Assembly (NCBI GenBank): GCA_021153185.1 | Contig: JAGKTY010000022.1 | Coordinates: forward strand, 1-40,589 | Source of the DNA: Lachnospiraceae bacterium | GTDB lineage: Bacteria; Bacillota; Clostridia; Lachnospirales; Lachnospiraceae | Length of the DNA stretch: 40,589 nt | Direction of reading: 5' to 3' | In this document: positions 23,673 to 32,639 of the stretch, piece after piece | Numbering within the stretch: the stretch's first letter is position 1 | Layout of the letters: each line of letters starts with the position of its first letter | The notes under the pieces: model-generated | What the model saw: the letters and a program-made list of their open reading frames with translations, nothing else | Databases searched by the model: none | What the model was told of the DNA's origin: nothing | Translations under genes and position numbers: made by a program

Positions 23673-24143
23673 ATGGATTTTAATCAACTATATGAAAGAA
23701 AAGGGATTGATTTTGGAGATATGGAAATCAGACCGTTTCTGTTAGGTCTTCTAAGTGCATTTGATAACAAATATCAGGCTTGTGCCGATCGTTTTTTTGA
23801 AGAAATTACCTGGAAGCAATTTTTTGCAATCATTTGTATCAATCTTTGCAAAGTGCCACCGACGCTCAATGAACTGTCGGATATTATGGGCTCGTCACAC
23901 CAAAACGTCAAGCAGATTCTGCTGAAGCTTGAAAAAGCCGGCTTTGTCACAATGATTCAGGATGAGAAGGATAAACGAAAGCAGCGCATTGTCCTGACGA
24001 AGCAGTGCATGGCGTTTTGTGAAAAGCATGATGAGGGGAGCAAACAAGTCATTGAGCGGATTTATGAAGGAATCACGGACGAAGACATTTTTGCTACCAT
24101 CAAGACCATATTTATGATGGAACACAATCTAAGCCAACTCTAA
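23673..24143 (+). CDS. MarR-family transcriptional regulator
   Basis: The 156-residue protein has a winged helix-turn-helix with PPTLNELSDIMGSSHQNVKQILLKLEKAGFVTMIQDEKDKRKQRI, the recognition helix and beta-wing (DEKDKR) pattern of MarR. It follows the flavodoxin gene by 93 bases without a terminator and has AAGGGGG before its ATG. Two palindromic sites in the operon promoter are likely its operators. Confidence 0.9.
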   Translation: MDFNQLYERKGIDFGDMEIRPFLLGLLSAFDNKYQACADRFFEEITWKQFFAIICINLCKVPPTLNELSDIMGSSHQNVKQILLKLEKAGFVTMIQDEKDKRKQRIVLTKQCMAFCEKHDEGSKQVIERIYEGITDEDIFATIKTIFMMEHNLSQL

Positions 24144-24150
24144 ACACAAG

Positions 24151-24182
24151 ACATCCTCAGAGAAATCTGGGGGTGTTTTTTT
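24151..24182 (+). terminator. Intrinsic terminator after the MarR gene
   Basis: ACATCCTCAGA at 24151-24161 pairs with TCTGGGGGTGT at 24166-24176 through a GAAA tetraloop and is followed by at least six T. Confidence 0.9.
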
Positions 24183-24286
24183 GTGCTTATGTTTCGCCTG
24201 GCTGCTTGTTTTTATCGGGTATCCTGCGGTGTTTGTGGGATTTTTTGGCGGGGCACTTTACTTATACCGACATGGCTTTGCATAAG

Positions 24287-24339
24287 TTTTACGGATGTTT
24301 TACAAGGTGCCGGTTATAGATTTTACATTCCGGTTTTAG
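24287..24339 (+). promoter_or_regulatory. Pho-box-like repeats upstream of pstS
   Basis: TTTTAC occurs at 24287 and 24298, exactly 11 bases apart, then at 24321, with TTTTAG at 24334. Tandem TT-A-C-type hexamers with an 11-bp period are the pattern of Firmicutes PhoP binding sites, and the position before pstSCAB-phoU fits phosphate-starvation control. The -10 is not clear. The remaining 340 bases before pstS contain no gene. Confidence 0.5.
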
Positions 24340-24490
24340 GATGTAGCTGTAATCGATAAGGCGCCAACAATAAAGTGCAGTGTATGAAAAGAATAGAACG
24401 AAAATTTTTGTACAAAGCAATCAAGTGATTATGTATTGGAAAAAAATCGATAACAAAATTTACAATCAGAAAGAAAAGAGGAAAAAGATT

Positions 24491-25411
24491 ATGAAAAAGA
24501 AACTAATTGCATCAGTATTGGCAGTCTGCCTTATGGCAGCATCGCTCGTCGGTTGTGGAAGTCAGGCAGAAACCGCAACAGATGCTACAAGTACAGAAAC
24601 AGAAGTAACAGCTGCAGACGAATCGACAGTGGCTGAAGAGGAAGCACAGGAAGCAACGGAAACGACAGAAGATTTAAGTGGAAACCTGACACTTGCAGGC
24701 TCTACTTCTATGGAAAAACTGTGTGAGGCAATGTCAGAAAGCTTCATGGACCAAAATCCGGGTGTGACAGTGACAGTGGAATATACAGGTTCAGGTGCAG
24801 GTCTTGAGTCACTTGCAGCAGGTTCTGTAGACATCGGAAATGCATCCAGAGCATTAAAGGATGAAGAAAAGAGCAGCGGATCTGTTGAAAACATCGTTGC
24901 ACTTGACGGTATTGCAGTGATCACAGACAAAGAAAACCAGGTGACAGACATTTCGGCAGAAGACCTTGCAAAGGTGTATAAAGGAGAAGTTACAAACTGG
25001 AGCGAGCTTGGCGGAGCAGATGAGGCAATTGTTGTCATTGGACGTGAAGCTGGTTCGGGTACAAGAGATGCATTTGAGGAGCTTCTTGAGATCAAGGATG
25101 CATGTAACTATGCACAGGAGCTTGATTCTACAGGTGCAGTGCTTGCAAAAGTTGCATCAACACCGGGTGCGATCGGATATGTCTCTCTTGATGTAGTGGA
25201 TGATACAGTTATCGGTCTTTTGATTGACGGAGTAGAGCCAACAGAAGAGCAGATTTTAGCAGGAAGCTATAAGCTTCAGAGACCATTTGTAATGGCAACA
25301 AAAGGCGAGCTTAGCGAGCAGAATGAACTTGTAAATGCTTGGTTTGATTACATTCATTCAGATGCCGGCAAAGAGATTATCAAAAAGGTAGGATTAATTA
25401 TTCCACAGTAG
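24491..25411 (+). CDS. pstS: Phosphate ABC transporter substrate-binding lipoprotein
   Basis: The 306-residue protein has a lipoprotein signal (lipobox ASLVGC, Cys about 22), an acidic threonine/glutamate-rich linker to about residue 60, and the PstS domain. Phosphate-binding loops are LAGSTSMEKL, GSVDIGNASRAL and GREAGSGTRDAFEELL. It captures inorganic phosphate outside the membrane for PstCAB. GAGGAAAAAG lies before the ATG at 24491; a longer reading from 24380 would lack a proper signal peptide. Confidence 0.95.
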   Translation: MKKKLIASVLAVCLMAASLVGCGSQAETATDATSTETEVTAADESTVAEEEAQEATETTEDLSGNLTLAGSTSMEKLCEAMSESFMDQNPGVTVTVEYTGSGAGLESLAAGSVDIGNASRALKDEEKSSGSVENIVALDGIAVITDKENQVTDISAEDLAKVYKGEVTNWSELGGADEAIVVIGREAGSGTRDAFEELLEIKDACNYAQELDSTGAVLAKVASTPGAIGYVSLDVVDDTVIGLLIDGVEPTEEQILAGSYKLQRPFVMATKGELSEQNELVNAWFDYIHSDAGKEIIKKVGLIIPQ

Positions 25412-25420
25412 GGGGAGCAT

Positions 25421-26314
25421 ATGAAAAAAGCGATTGTAGAGAAAACGGCACATATCATATTTCTGATTTGTGCGGCAGTTGCAATCTTTGCAGTATGTGC
25501 GATTACACTTTATATGTTCCTAAAAGGTGCCCCGGCTTTTTCACAAGTCGGGGTAACTGATTTGTTATTTCAGACGGTTTGGAAGCCGACGGCGGAAACA
25601 CCGTCTTATGGAATAGGGTATATCGTACTGGCATCGGTTGTCGGAACTGCATCCGCCGTATTACTCGGCGTGCCGGTTGGACTTTTGACAGCTGTATTTT
25701 TATCAGAAATAGCAGGGAAAAGATTGGGCGGAATTGTCCGCGGAGCGGTAGAGCTTCTGGCTGCCATTCCATCTGTCATCTATGGACTGATCGGAATGAT
25801 GGTGTTAAATCCATTGATGTTCCGCTTAGAAAAATTAGTGTTTGCTAATCGACCGGAGCACCAATTCACAGGTGGAGCCAATATGCTCTCAGCGATTATC
25901 GTGCTTGCGATTATGATATTGCCGACCGTCATCAGCGTCAGTACATCCTCGCTTAAGGCAGTACATGATAATCTGCGTGCAGCTTCGCTGGCACTTGGCG
26001 CGACAAAGGAGCAGACGATTTTTAAAACGGTCATTCCGGCTGCAAAATCGGGAATCTTAACCGGAATTGTTCTTGGAATCGGTCGTGCCCTGGGAGAAGC
26101 GATGGCAATTAATATGGTTGCCGGTGGAGCAGTCAATCTCCCGCTTCCGTTTAACTCAGTCAGAACACTTACAACCCAGATTGTCAGTGAGATGGGATAT
26201 GCGCAGGGCTTACATAGAAAAGTGTTATTTGCCGTTGGACTTGTCCTTTACATTTTTATTATGATTGTCAATTTCGTGCTGCTTTCTGCACGTAAGAGGG
26301 AGGTGGCAGAATGA
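25421..26314 (+). CDS. pstC: Phosphate ABC transporter permease PstC
   Basis: The 297-residue permease has six hydrophobic segments and the binding-protein-dependent transport loop ASLALGATKEQTIFKTVIPAAKSGILTGIVLGIGRALGEAMA that contacts PstB. The pattern AIPSVIYGLIGMMV is typical of PstC. GGGGGAG precedes the ATG; the gene begins nine bases after pstS and overlaps pstA by four bases. Confidence 0.95.
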   Translation: MKKAIVEKTAHIIFLICAAVAIFAVCAITLYMFLKGAPAFSQVGVTDLLFQTVWKPTAETPSYGIGYIVLASVVGTASAVLLGVPVGLLTAVFLSEIAGKRLGGIVRGAVELLAAIPSVIYGLIGMMVLNPLMFRLEKLVFANRPEHQFTGGANMLSAIIVLAIMILPTVISVSTSSLKAVHDNLRAASLALGATKEQTIFKTVIPAAKSGILTGIVLGIGRALGEAMAINMVAGGAVNLPLPFNSVRTLTTQIVSEMGYAQGLHRKVLFAVGLVLYIFIMIVNFVLLSARKREVAE

Positions 26315-27174
26315 TAAGTACGAAGAGAAAAATCATTGATACATTGATGAGATGGCTCATCTATGTATGCGCCGGTTTTTCCGTTTGTCTGCTTGCAGGT
26401 ATTATTTTATACGTGCTTGCAAAGGGAATCAGAACAGTCAATTGGTCTTTCCTGACATCCGTTACAAGTGTGCTGAACGGAACGGTAGGAATTGCCGGAA
26501 ATATCGTCAATACGCTCATTATTGTTTTGATCACGATGCTGATTGCCACACCAATCGGAGTCGGAAGTGCGATTTATTTAAATGAATATGCCAAGCCTGG
26601 AAAGGTTGTAACAGTCATTGAGTATGCGACAGAAACACTTTCCGGAATTCCGTCAATTATTTTTGGTCTCTTTGGTATGATGTTTTTTGGAGAAAAGTTA
26701 GGACTTGGTTACTCGCTCCTGACCGGTTCGCTTACGCTGATTTTAATGGTGCTTCCGCTTTTGACGCGAAACACGCAGGAAGCATTAAAGACTGTACCGG
26801 CTGCGTATCGAAATGGTGCAATCGGACTGGGAAGCGGCAAATGGCATATGATTCGCACGATTCTTATTCCGTGTGCGATGCCGGGAATTATCACGGGCGC
26901 AATTCTTGCAATCGGCAGAATCGTCGGAGAGTCGGCGGCACTGCTCTTTACAGCCGGAAGTGCCAAGCTTTTGCCAAAGGGATTTGCGGGACTATTGCAA
27001 AAGCCGTTTCAATCAGGTGGCAGCTTGACGATTCAGATGTATTTGTCTGCAACGAGCGAGGGAGATTTCGAAACCGCATTTGGTATTGCGGTCGTGTTAC
27101 TCGTGATTGTCCTTGCAATTAATATGACAACGAAGGTGCTGACAAGACGCTTTGATGTAACAAGAAAGGATTAA
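26311..27174 (+). CDS. pstA: Phosphate ABC transporter permease PstA
   Basis: The 287-residue permease has six hydrophobic segments, the PstA pattern LSGIPSIIFGLFGMMFF and the coupling loop AAYRNGAIGLGSGKWHMIRTILIPCAMPGIITG. It pairs with PstC to form the channel. Its ATG overlaps the pstC stop (ATGA). Confidence 0.95.
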   Translation: MISTKRKIIDTLMRWLIYVCAGFSVCLLAGIILYVLAKGIRTVNWSFLTSVTSVLNGTVGIAGNIVNTLIIVLITMLIATPIGVGSAIYLNEYAKPGKVVTVIEYATETLSGIPSIIFGLFGMMFFGEKLGLGYSLLTGSLTLILMVLPLLTRNTQEALKTVPAAYRNGAIGLGSGKWHMIRTILIPCAMPGIITGAILAIGRIVGESAALLFTAGSAKLLPKGFAGLLQKPFQSGGSLTIQMYLSATSEGDFETAFGIAVVLLVIVLAINMTTKVLTRRFDVTRKD

Positions 27175-27177
27175 ACA

Positions 27178-27936
27178 ATGGAAAAAACAAAAATAAAAGT
27201 ACAGGATCTGAACTTATATTACGGTGAGAACCATGCGCTGAAAAATGTAAGTATGGATATCCGGGAAAAAGCAATCACTGCTTTTATCGGGCCGTCGGGA
27301 TGTGGAAAATCGACTTTTTTAAAGACCTTAAACCGAATGAATGATTTGGTTGACAATGTGACCATTACCGGCGATGTGGAAATCGACGGAGAGAATATTT
27401 ATGCGAAGGGAATTGACACGACGCTACTTCGAAAAAAGGTAGGTATGGTTTTCCAGCAACCGAATCCGTTTCCGATGAGTATCTACGACAACGTGGCATA
27501 CGGGCCGAGAGTACATGGCATCAAGGACAAAAAAAAGCTCGATGAAATCGTAGAGGAAAGCTTGCGTGGCGCTGCCATTTGGGATGAAGTGAAGGACAGA
27601 CTCAAAAAATCTGCGCTCGGATTATCAGGCGGTCAGCAGCAGAGACTTTGCATTGCAAGGGCGCTTGCCGTAGAGCCTGATATTCTGCTTATGGACGAGC
27701 CGACTTCTGCGCTCGACCCGATTTCTACGACAAAAATCGAGGATTTGATGGAAGATTTAAAGAAGCGTTATACGGTTGTTGTTGTGACGCACAATATGCA
27801 GCAGGCAGTGAGGGTGTCAGATTATACGGCATTTTTCCTTGTCGGCGAAATGGTAGAGTTTGGAAAGACAAAACAGATTTTTGCATATCCAAAGGATAAA
27901 CGAACGGAAGATTATATCACGGGAAGATTTGGTTGA
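27178..27936 (+). CDS. pstB: Phosphate ABC transporter ATPase PstB
   Basis: The 252-residue ATPase has Walker A GPSGCGKSTFLKTLNRMNDL (the NRMNDL extension is specific for PstB), signature LSGGQQQRLCIARAL, Walker B ILLMDEPTSALDP and H-loop VVVTHNMQQA. It drives phosphate import and starts three bases after pstA. Confidence 0.96.
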   Translation: MEKTKIKVQDLNLYYGENHALKNVSMDIREKAITAFIGPSGCGKSTFLKTLNRMNDLVDNVTITGDVEIDGENIYAKGIDTTLLRKKVGMVFQQPNPFPMSIYDNVAYGPRVHGIKDKKKLDEIVEESLRGAAIWDEVKDRLKKSALGLSGGQQQRLCIARALAVEPDILLMDEPTSALDPISTTKIEDLMEDLKKRYTVVVVTHNMQQAVRVSDYTAFFLVGEMVEFGKTKQIFAYPKDKRTEDYITGRFG

Positions 27937-27954
27937 TGAAGAAAGGAAGCATGT

Positions 27955-28605
27955 ATGAGAAGTAAATTTGACGAACAGTTAGCAGAACTCAACAGAGTTA
28001 TGATTGAGATGGGAAATAAGATCGTCCAGTCGATTGCAACAGCGATTACGGCACTGACCAATTGCGACGAAAAGCTCGCAAGAGAGGTCATGGAAGGAGA
28101 CAATGAGATTGACCATCTGCAGAAGAAGGTGGAAGGCATTTGTTTTAACCTGCTTATTCAGCAGCAGCCGGTTGCAAGGGATCTGCGCACTGTGACAGCA
28201 GCGATGAAGATGGTGACAGATATGGAACGAATCGGCGATCATGCGGCAGATATTTCGGAAATCACAATCATGATGGGAGAAAATAATCAAATCGCAAAGT
28301 TTGCACATATTAACAAAATGGCGTCAGAGACGATTGTGATGCTCAATCATGCCATTGAAGCATATGTAGAAAAGGATTCCGAAAAGGCCAAAGCTGTGAT
28401 AGAGCATGATGATGTCGTGGACGGTCTGTTTGATGCAGCCAAAACGGATATCATTGACCTGATTTTGCAAAATGCCGGAGAGGGCGAGGAAGCGATTGAC
28501 CTATTGATGATTGCCAAGTATTTTGAACGAATCGGCGACCATGCAACCAATATCGCAGAGTGGGTATGCTATGCACAGCGCACCACGGAGCCTGAGGAAG
28601 AGTAG
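27955..28605 (+). CDS. phoU: Phosphate signalling/regulatory protein PhoU
   Basis: The 216-residue protein is made of two PhoU three-helix repeats, each with the metal-cluster motif ERIGDHAADI (about residue 82-92) and ERIGDHATNI (about 182-192). PhoU couples Pst transporter state to the PhoR/PhoP kinase pair and limits phosphate uptake. AAGGAAG precedes the ATG. phoR/phoP are not in the window. Confidence 0.95.
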   Translation: MRSKFDEQLAELNRVMIEMGNKIVQSIATAITALTNCDEKLAREVMEGDNEIDHLQKKVEGICFNLLIQQQPVARDLRTVTAAMKMVTDMERIGDHAADISEITIMMGENNQIAKFAHINKMASETIVMLNHAIEAYVEKDSEKAKAVIEHDDVVDGLFDAAKTDIIDLILQNAGEGEEAIDLLMIAKYFERIGDHATNIAEWVCYAQRTTEPEEE

Positions 28606-28618
28606 GAGTACAATCTTT

Positions 28619-29449
28619 TTGAAACATCTTTGCGAAGAGGGAACTAAGAAGCCATTTGGATGGTTGATATGGAGAAATTATAGTTTGAAGAGAAGAGAAA
28701 ATGAAAAAATAGCAGATTGCTCAAAGGTCGACAGACTTAAAGCGGTAATCAGGGAAAAGCAGATTTACCCGGTTTTCCAGCCAATCGTATCGCTTGAGAA
28801 CGGAGAAGTGTTTGCATACGAGGCACTGTCACGAATCCGGGATGCGCAGCGCTATCAACTTGGGAGTGAAGAAATGTTTCAGACGGCGGAGAAAAACGGT
28901 ATGGTCTGGAAACTGGAAGAAATATGCAGACGTCAGGCAATTAAAGGAGCAAAGGAGAAACCAAAGGGTACAAAGCTTTTTATCAATGTCAATCCAAATG
29001 TGCTTTTGGATAAACATTTTGAAAGCGGGATCACGGCACGGTTTATCAAAAAGTATGGGCTGCAGCCTGAGGATATTGTGTTTGAGATTACCGAGCGCAC
29101 GCCAATCCAGGCGAAAAATGTGTTTAAAAAGACACTCGACCACTACTTGCAGCAAAACTATACGGTTGCCATTGATGATTTTGGCTCGGCGTATGCAGGC
29201 CTTGACAGACTTTGTTATCTGAAACCACAGTATTTGAAATTTGATATGTCATTGATTCGTGCGCTTGACACTGACCCGCTTCGGATGGCACTTGTGAAAC
29301 ACATGATTGCATTTTGCAGGGAGGTGGACATCCTGGTCATTGCAGAAGGAATCGAAACGGAAAAAGAGGCTGATTTGCTCCGGCAGATGGGTGCTGATTT
29401 CGGACAAGGATATTATTTTGCAAAACCGGGTGAAACATTCCATGGCTGA
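28619..29449 (+). CDS. EAL-domain cyclic-di-GMP phosphodiesterase
   Basis: The protein of about 276 residues is a stand-alone EAL domain, which hydrolyses c-di-GMP to pGpG. Catalytic and metal-site motifs are visible: YEALSRI, the asparagine in NVNPNVL, EITER, DDFGSAYAGLDRL, the lysine region LKFDMSLIR, and IAEGIETEKE; the last motif is QGYYFAKP. All expected acidic residues are present, so activity is likely. I choose the TTG at 28619 because AGGAG at 28604-28608 lies ten bases before it; no in-frame ATG is available downstream before the domain. It lies 13 bases after phoU, an unusual partner for a Pst operon, and precedes ppk. Confidence 0.88.
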   Translation: MKHLCEEGTKKPFGWLIWRNYSLKRRENEKIADCSKVDRLKAVIREKQIYPVFQPIVSLENGEVFAYEALSRIRDAQRYQLGSEEMFQTAEKNGMVWKLEEICRRQAIKGAKEKPKGTKLFINVNPNVLLDKHFESGITARFIKKYGLQPEDIVFEITERTPIQAKNVFKKTLDHYLQQNYTVAIDDFGSAYAGLDRLCYLKPQYLKFDMSLIRALDTDPLRMALVKHMIAFCREVDILVIAEGIETEKEADLLRQMGADFGQGYYFAKPGETFHG

Positions 29450-29570
29450 GTGGAAACGGTTCGGGGAGCATATCGTGCAAATAATAAAGGATAAGTCAGT
29501 GCAGATTTTTGCTACGTTTATGTCTTGCCGGATTACATACAAGGATATTGAAAAGGGGATACCAAAAAAT

Positions 29571-31652
29571 ATGGACAAAAAGAAAAAGATGAAAACAATT
29601 CCATATATGATGAACCGGGAATTGTCATGGCTGAAGTTTAACGAGAGGGTTCTAAACGAAGCAGGAAATCCGAGGGTGCCACTTGCTGAAAGATTAACGT
29701 TTGCAGCAATTTATCAGTCCAATCTGGATGAGTTTTACAGAGTCAGAGTCGGTACGCTCATGGACCAGCGTGAAAGTGCACCGGAAGTACGCGAAAACAA
29801 GACAAATATGACATGCCAGGAGCAGGTGACTGCGATTTTAAAGACAACGAGGCAGCTTGAAGTAAAAAAGGAAATTATTTATGAGCAGCTAATGGGCGAA
29901 CTTGAACCCAAAGGAATCCGTCTCATTAATTTTCAGAAGCTTTCCCAGGAAGAAGGTAAGCTTTTGGAAACTTATTTTGATCAGGAAATTGCGCCGTATT
30001 TATCAGCAACAATTGTTAGCAAACAACAACCATTTCCGTTTTTGAAAAACAAAGATATCTATGCAGTTGCAATTCTTAGTACAAAAACCGGAAAAACGAA
30101 GACGGCCATCATTCCGTGCAGCAATAATGTGTTTAAAAGACTGATTGATATCCCAACGAGAAAAGGCACTTTCATGCTCTCGGAGGATTTGATTCTTCAT
30201 TTTTTGCCGAAGCTGTTTAAAAACTATGTCGTCAAGCAGAAATCGCTTTTGCGTGTGACGAGGAATGCAGATATAGATACAGAGACAATCTATGACGAGG
30301 ACCTTGATTATCGGGATGCGATGGAGAATCTCATCAAACAAAGAAAACGCATGAATCCGGTCAGGATGGAACTGTCAAGAGAATTAAGCAGCAAAGTGAT
30401 AAAAACGCTTTGCACGGATATTCAGATTGAAAAGGAACATGTATTTCTCACAAAAATTCCGCTTGATCTGTCGTTTGTGTTTGCGATTCAAAGTTATCTT
30501 AAAACAACAAATCAGGATGGACTGTTTTATCAGAGACGTACACCTAGAATGACACCAAAGTTAGTTGATGGTAAAAAAATTATTCCGCAAATCATGAAAA
30601 AAGATGTATTGTTATCCTATCCGTTTGAAAGCATCAAACCGTTTATCACGTTATTAAATGAAGCTGCGAAAGACGAGAGTGTCGTTTCCATCAAAATGAC
30701 ACTGTACCGTCTGGCTGATAAGAGCCAGATTGTCGATGCACTTGTGGAGGCAGCCGAAAACGGAAAAGAAGTCATTGTGCTTGTCGAGCTTCGAGCCAGA
30801 TTTGATGAGGAAAGTAACATTACGTATTCGAAAATATTAGAGGAAGCCGGATGCCGTGTGATATACGGACTTAGCGGATATAAAGTGCATTCAAAGCTTT
30901 GCCTCATTTCCAGAAAAACGGACAAAGGTGTTTCTTATATTACGCAGGTCGGTACCGGAAATTATAACGAAAAAACATCGGCTATGTATACGGATTTGAC
31001 GCTTCTTACGGCAAATCAGGAAATCGGAAAAGAAGCAGCGGATGTGTTTGCGGCACTGTTAAAAGGAGAAGTAATTGAATCGGCAGAGCATTTGCTTGTT
31101 GCACCAAAATGCCTTCAGAATAATGTGCTTGAAATGATGGATGAAGAGATTGCATACGCAAGTAGGGGCGAGAAAGCTTACATTGGGATAAAAATCAATT
31201 CTCTGACGGATATTGAGATTATCAAAAAAATCATTGAAGCATCGAAAGCCGGTGTTAAGGTGGAAATGATAGTCAGGGGAATCTGCTGTCTGATTCCGGG
31301 CGTTGAGGAATATACAGAAAACATAAAAGTCATAAGTATTGTGGGCCGCTTTTTGGAGCATTCCAGAATTTACCGCTTTGGAGCAGGAGAGCGTGAAAAA
31401 ATGTACATTGCGTCGGCAGATTTTATGACAAGAAATACGATTCGAAGAGTTGAGGTTGCGGTGCCAATCCTTGATCGGGAAATCAAAGAGAGGCTGGTTT
31501 GGATGTTTGAAACAATGATGAACGATGACGAAAAAGGAAAATATCTGACAGCGCAGGGTACGTATATCGATCGGAATTTAAATGAAGTAAAACTTGATTC
31601 GCAGGAACTGTTTTATTCCATGGCTTACAGCAATGCGGAAAAACAACAATAG
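29571..31652 (+). CDS. ppk: Polyphosphate kinase (PPK1)
   Basis: The 693-residue enzyme makes polyphosphate from the gamma phosphate of ATP and can run in reverse. The N-terminal domain begins NRELSWLKFNERVLNEA and contains SNLDEFYRVRVG; the phospholipase-D-like catalytic domains carry the autophosphorylated histidine, about His440 in YKVHSKLCLI, and the second essential histidine, about His597 in FLEHSRIYRFG. This matches E. coli His435 and His592 in spacing. The ATG at 29571 gives the normal family length; an ATG at 29442 overlapping the EAL gene would add about 43 residues not typical of PPK. It is part of the pst-phoU-EAL-ppk-HD run. Confidence 0.95.
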   Translation: MDKKKKMKTIPYMMNRELSWLKFNERVLNEAGNPRVPLAERLTFAAIYQSNLDEFYRVRVGTLMDQRESAPEVRENKTNMTCQEQVTAILKTTRQLEVKKEIIYEQLMGELEPKGIRLINFQKLSQEEGKLLETYFDQEIAPYLSATIVSKQQPFPFLKNKDIYAVAILSTKTGKTKTAIIPCSNNVFKRLIDIPTRKGTFMLSEDLILHFLPKLFKNYVVKQKSLLRVTRNADIDTETIYDEDLDYRDAMENLIKQRKRMNPVRMELSRELSSKVIKTLCTDIQIEKEHVFLTKIPLDLSFVFAIQSYLKTTNQDGLFYQRRTPRMTPKLVDGKKIIPQIMKKDVLLSYPFESIKPFITLLNEAAKDESVVSIKMTLYRLADKSQIVDALVEAAENGKEVIVLVELRARFDEESNITYSKILEEAGCRVIYGLSGYKVHSKLCLISRKTDKGVSYITQVGTGNYNEKTSAMYTDLTLLTANQEIGKEAADVFAALLKGEVIESAEHLLVAPKCLQNNVLEMMDEEIAYASRGEKAYIGIKINSLTDIEIIKKIIEASKAGVKVEMIVRGICCLIPGVEEYTENIKVISIVGRFLEHSRIYRFGAGEREKMYIASADFMTRNTIRRVEVAVPILDREIKERLVWMFETMMNDDEKGKYLTAQGTYIDRNLNEVKLDSQELFYSMAYSNAEKQQ

Positions 31653-31667
31653 ATGGAGAGGGGCAGC

Positions 31668-32324
31668 ATGAAGTACAGCGATATACTACAAAACGAAGAA
31701 GTGAAAGCTTTGTTGCAAAAGGGAAATGCGAATCTTGATGTGATGGGGTATACAGATCATTCCGAAAAACATAGCGGAATTGTGGCAAAACGTGCAGGAA
31801 TGATTCTTGAAAGCTTTGGATATTCCAAGCATGAGATAGAATTGGCGGAAATCGCGGGTGCTTTACATGATATCGGAAACGCAATCAACCGGAAAAATCA
31901 TGGAGAGTACGGAGGAATACTGGCGTATTATATTTTGGAAAAGCTTGAGATGCCGTTGGAAGATCGTGTCATCATTGCATCCGCGATTGGAAATCATGAC
32001 GAATCAACAGGAGGGGCTGTCGACCCGATATCGGCAGCTCTTATTTTGGCTGATAAATCCGATGTCAGACGTAATCGTGTGCGAAATAAGGATATGACGC
32101 ATTTTGACAAACATGATCAGGTCAATTATGCTGTAACGAATACGACATTGAAAATAAATCTTCAAAAAAAACTGATTACATTAAACCTTCAAATCGATGA
32201 AGAAATCTGTACGATGTATGACTATTTTGAAATTTTCCTTGGCAGAATGCTCATGTGCAGAAAAGCAGCTGAAATACTTGGTGCCAGATTTAAACTGCTT
32301 GCTAACGGAAGGAAGGTTTTGTAA
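31668..32324 (+). CDS. HD-domain phosphohydrolase
   Basis: The protein of about 218 residues has the HD metal-binding motifs: an N-terminal histidine (TDHSEKHSGIV), GALHDIGNAINRKNHGEYGG with the HD pair, a further histidine in GNHDESTGG, and a distal aspartate in ILADKSDVRR. It starts about 15 bases after ppk with AGAGGGG before the ATG at 31668, so it is co-transcribed. HD proteins split phosphate esters or nucleotides; here a substrate linked to polyphosphate or a signalling nucleotide is plausible by context only. The C-terminal 70 residues form a helical region without a clear motif. Confidence 0.85.
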   Translation: MKYSDILQNEEVKALLQKGNANLDVMGYTDHSEKHSGIVAKRAGMILESFGYSKHEIELAEIAGALHDIGNAINRKNHGEYGGILAYYILEKLEMPLEDRVIIASAIGNHDESTGGAVDPISAALILADKSDVRRNRVRNKDMTHFDKHDQVNYAVTNTTLKINLQKKLITLNLQIDEEICTMYDYFEIFLGRMLMCRKAAEILGARFKLLANGRKVL

Positions 32325-32390
32325 TTAAAATTAATTGTTGTGCTAAAAATCGAAAGAGGAGAAAAACCCAACTTGACAGGAAGATCGAGC

Positions 32391-32420
32391 GATTCTGGCA
32401 GATTCTGGCAGATTCTGGCA
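32391..32420 (+). repeat. Perfect 10-bp tandem repeat, three copies
   Basis: GATTCTGGCA is repeated exactly three times between the HD gene and its terminator. Confidence 0.9.
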
Positions 32421-32455
32421 GAAAAATTCGCTAAATGCAGTCATTAAACGAATGT

Positions 32456-32493
32456 AAGGATGGTTTTACCAAAAGGTAACTCCATCCTTTTTT
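32456..32493 (+). terminator. Intrinsic terminator of the phosphate/polyphosphate operon
   Basis: AAGGATGG at 32456-32463 pairs with CCATCCTT at 32482-32489, with an inner TTACC/GGTAA stem (32466-32470 with 32475-32479), followed by a T tract. Confidence 0.92.
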
Positions 32494-32639
32494 ATTGTGT
32501 TTTTGAGTAGTATCTTTGAATATATAAATCAACTATGCACATAATAAAAAAGAAAAACAATTCAGCATTCCATTCGCAAAATCGCATCTATGGCGGTCCT
32601 TTTGTGAATGGAACTATAGAAGAAATGGAGAATGCATGC

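Noticed and set aside
24562..25095. 177-residue minus-strand ORF inside pstS
   Set aside because: Serine/valine-rich low complexity is the mirror of the threonine/glutamate-rich pstS linker; no ribosome site.
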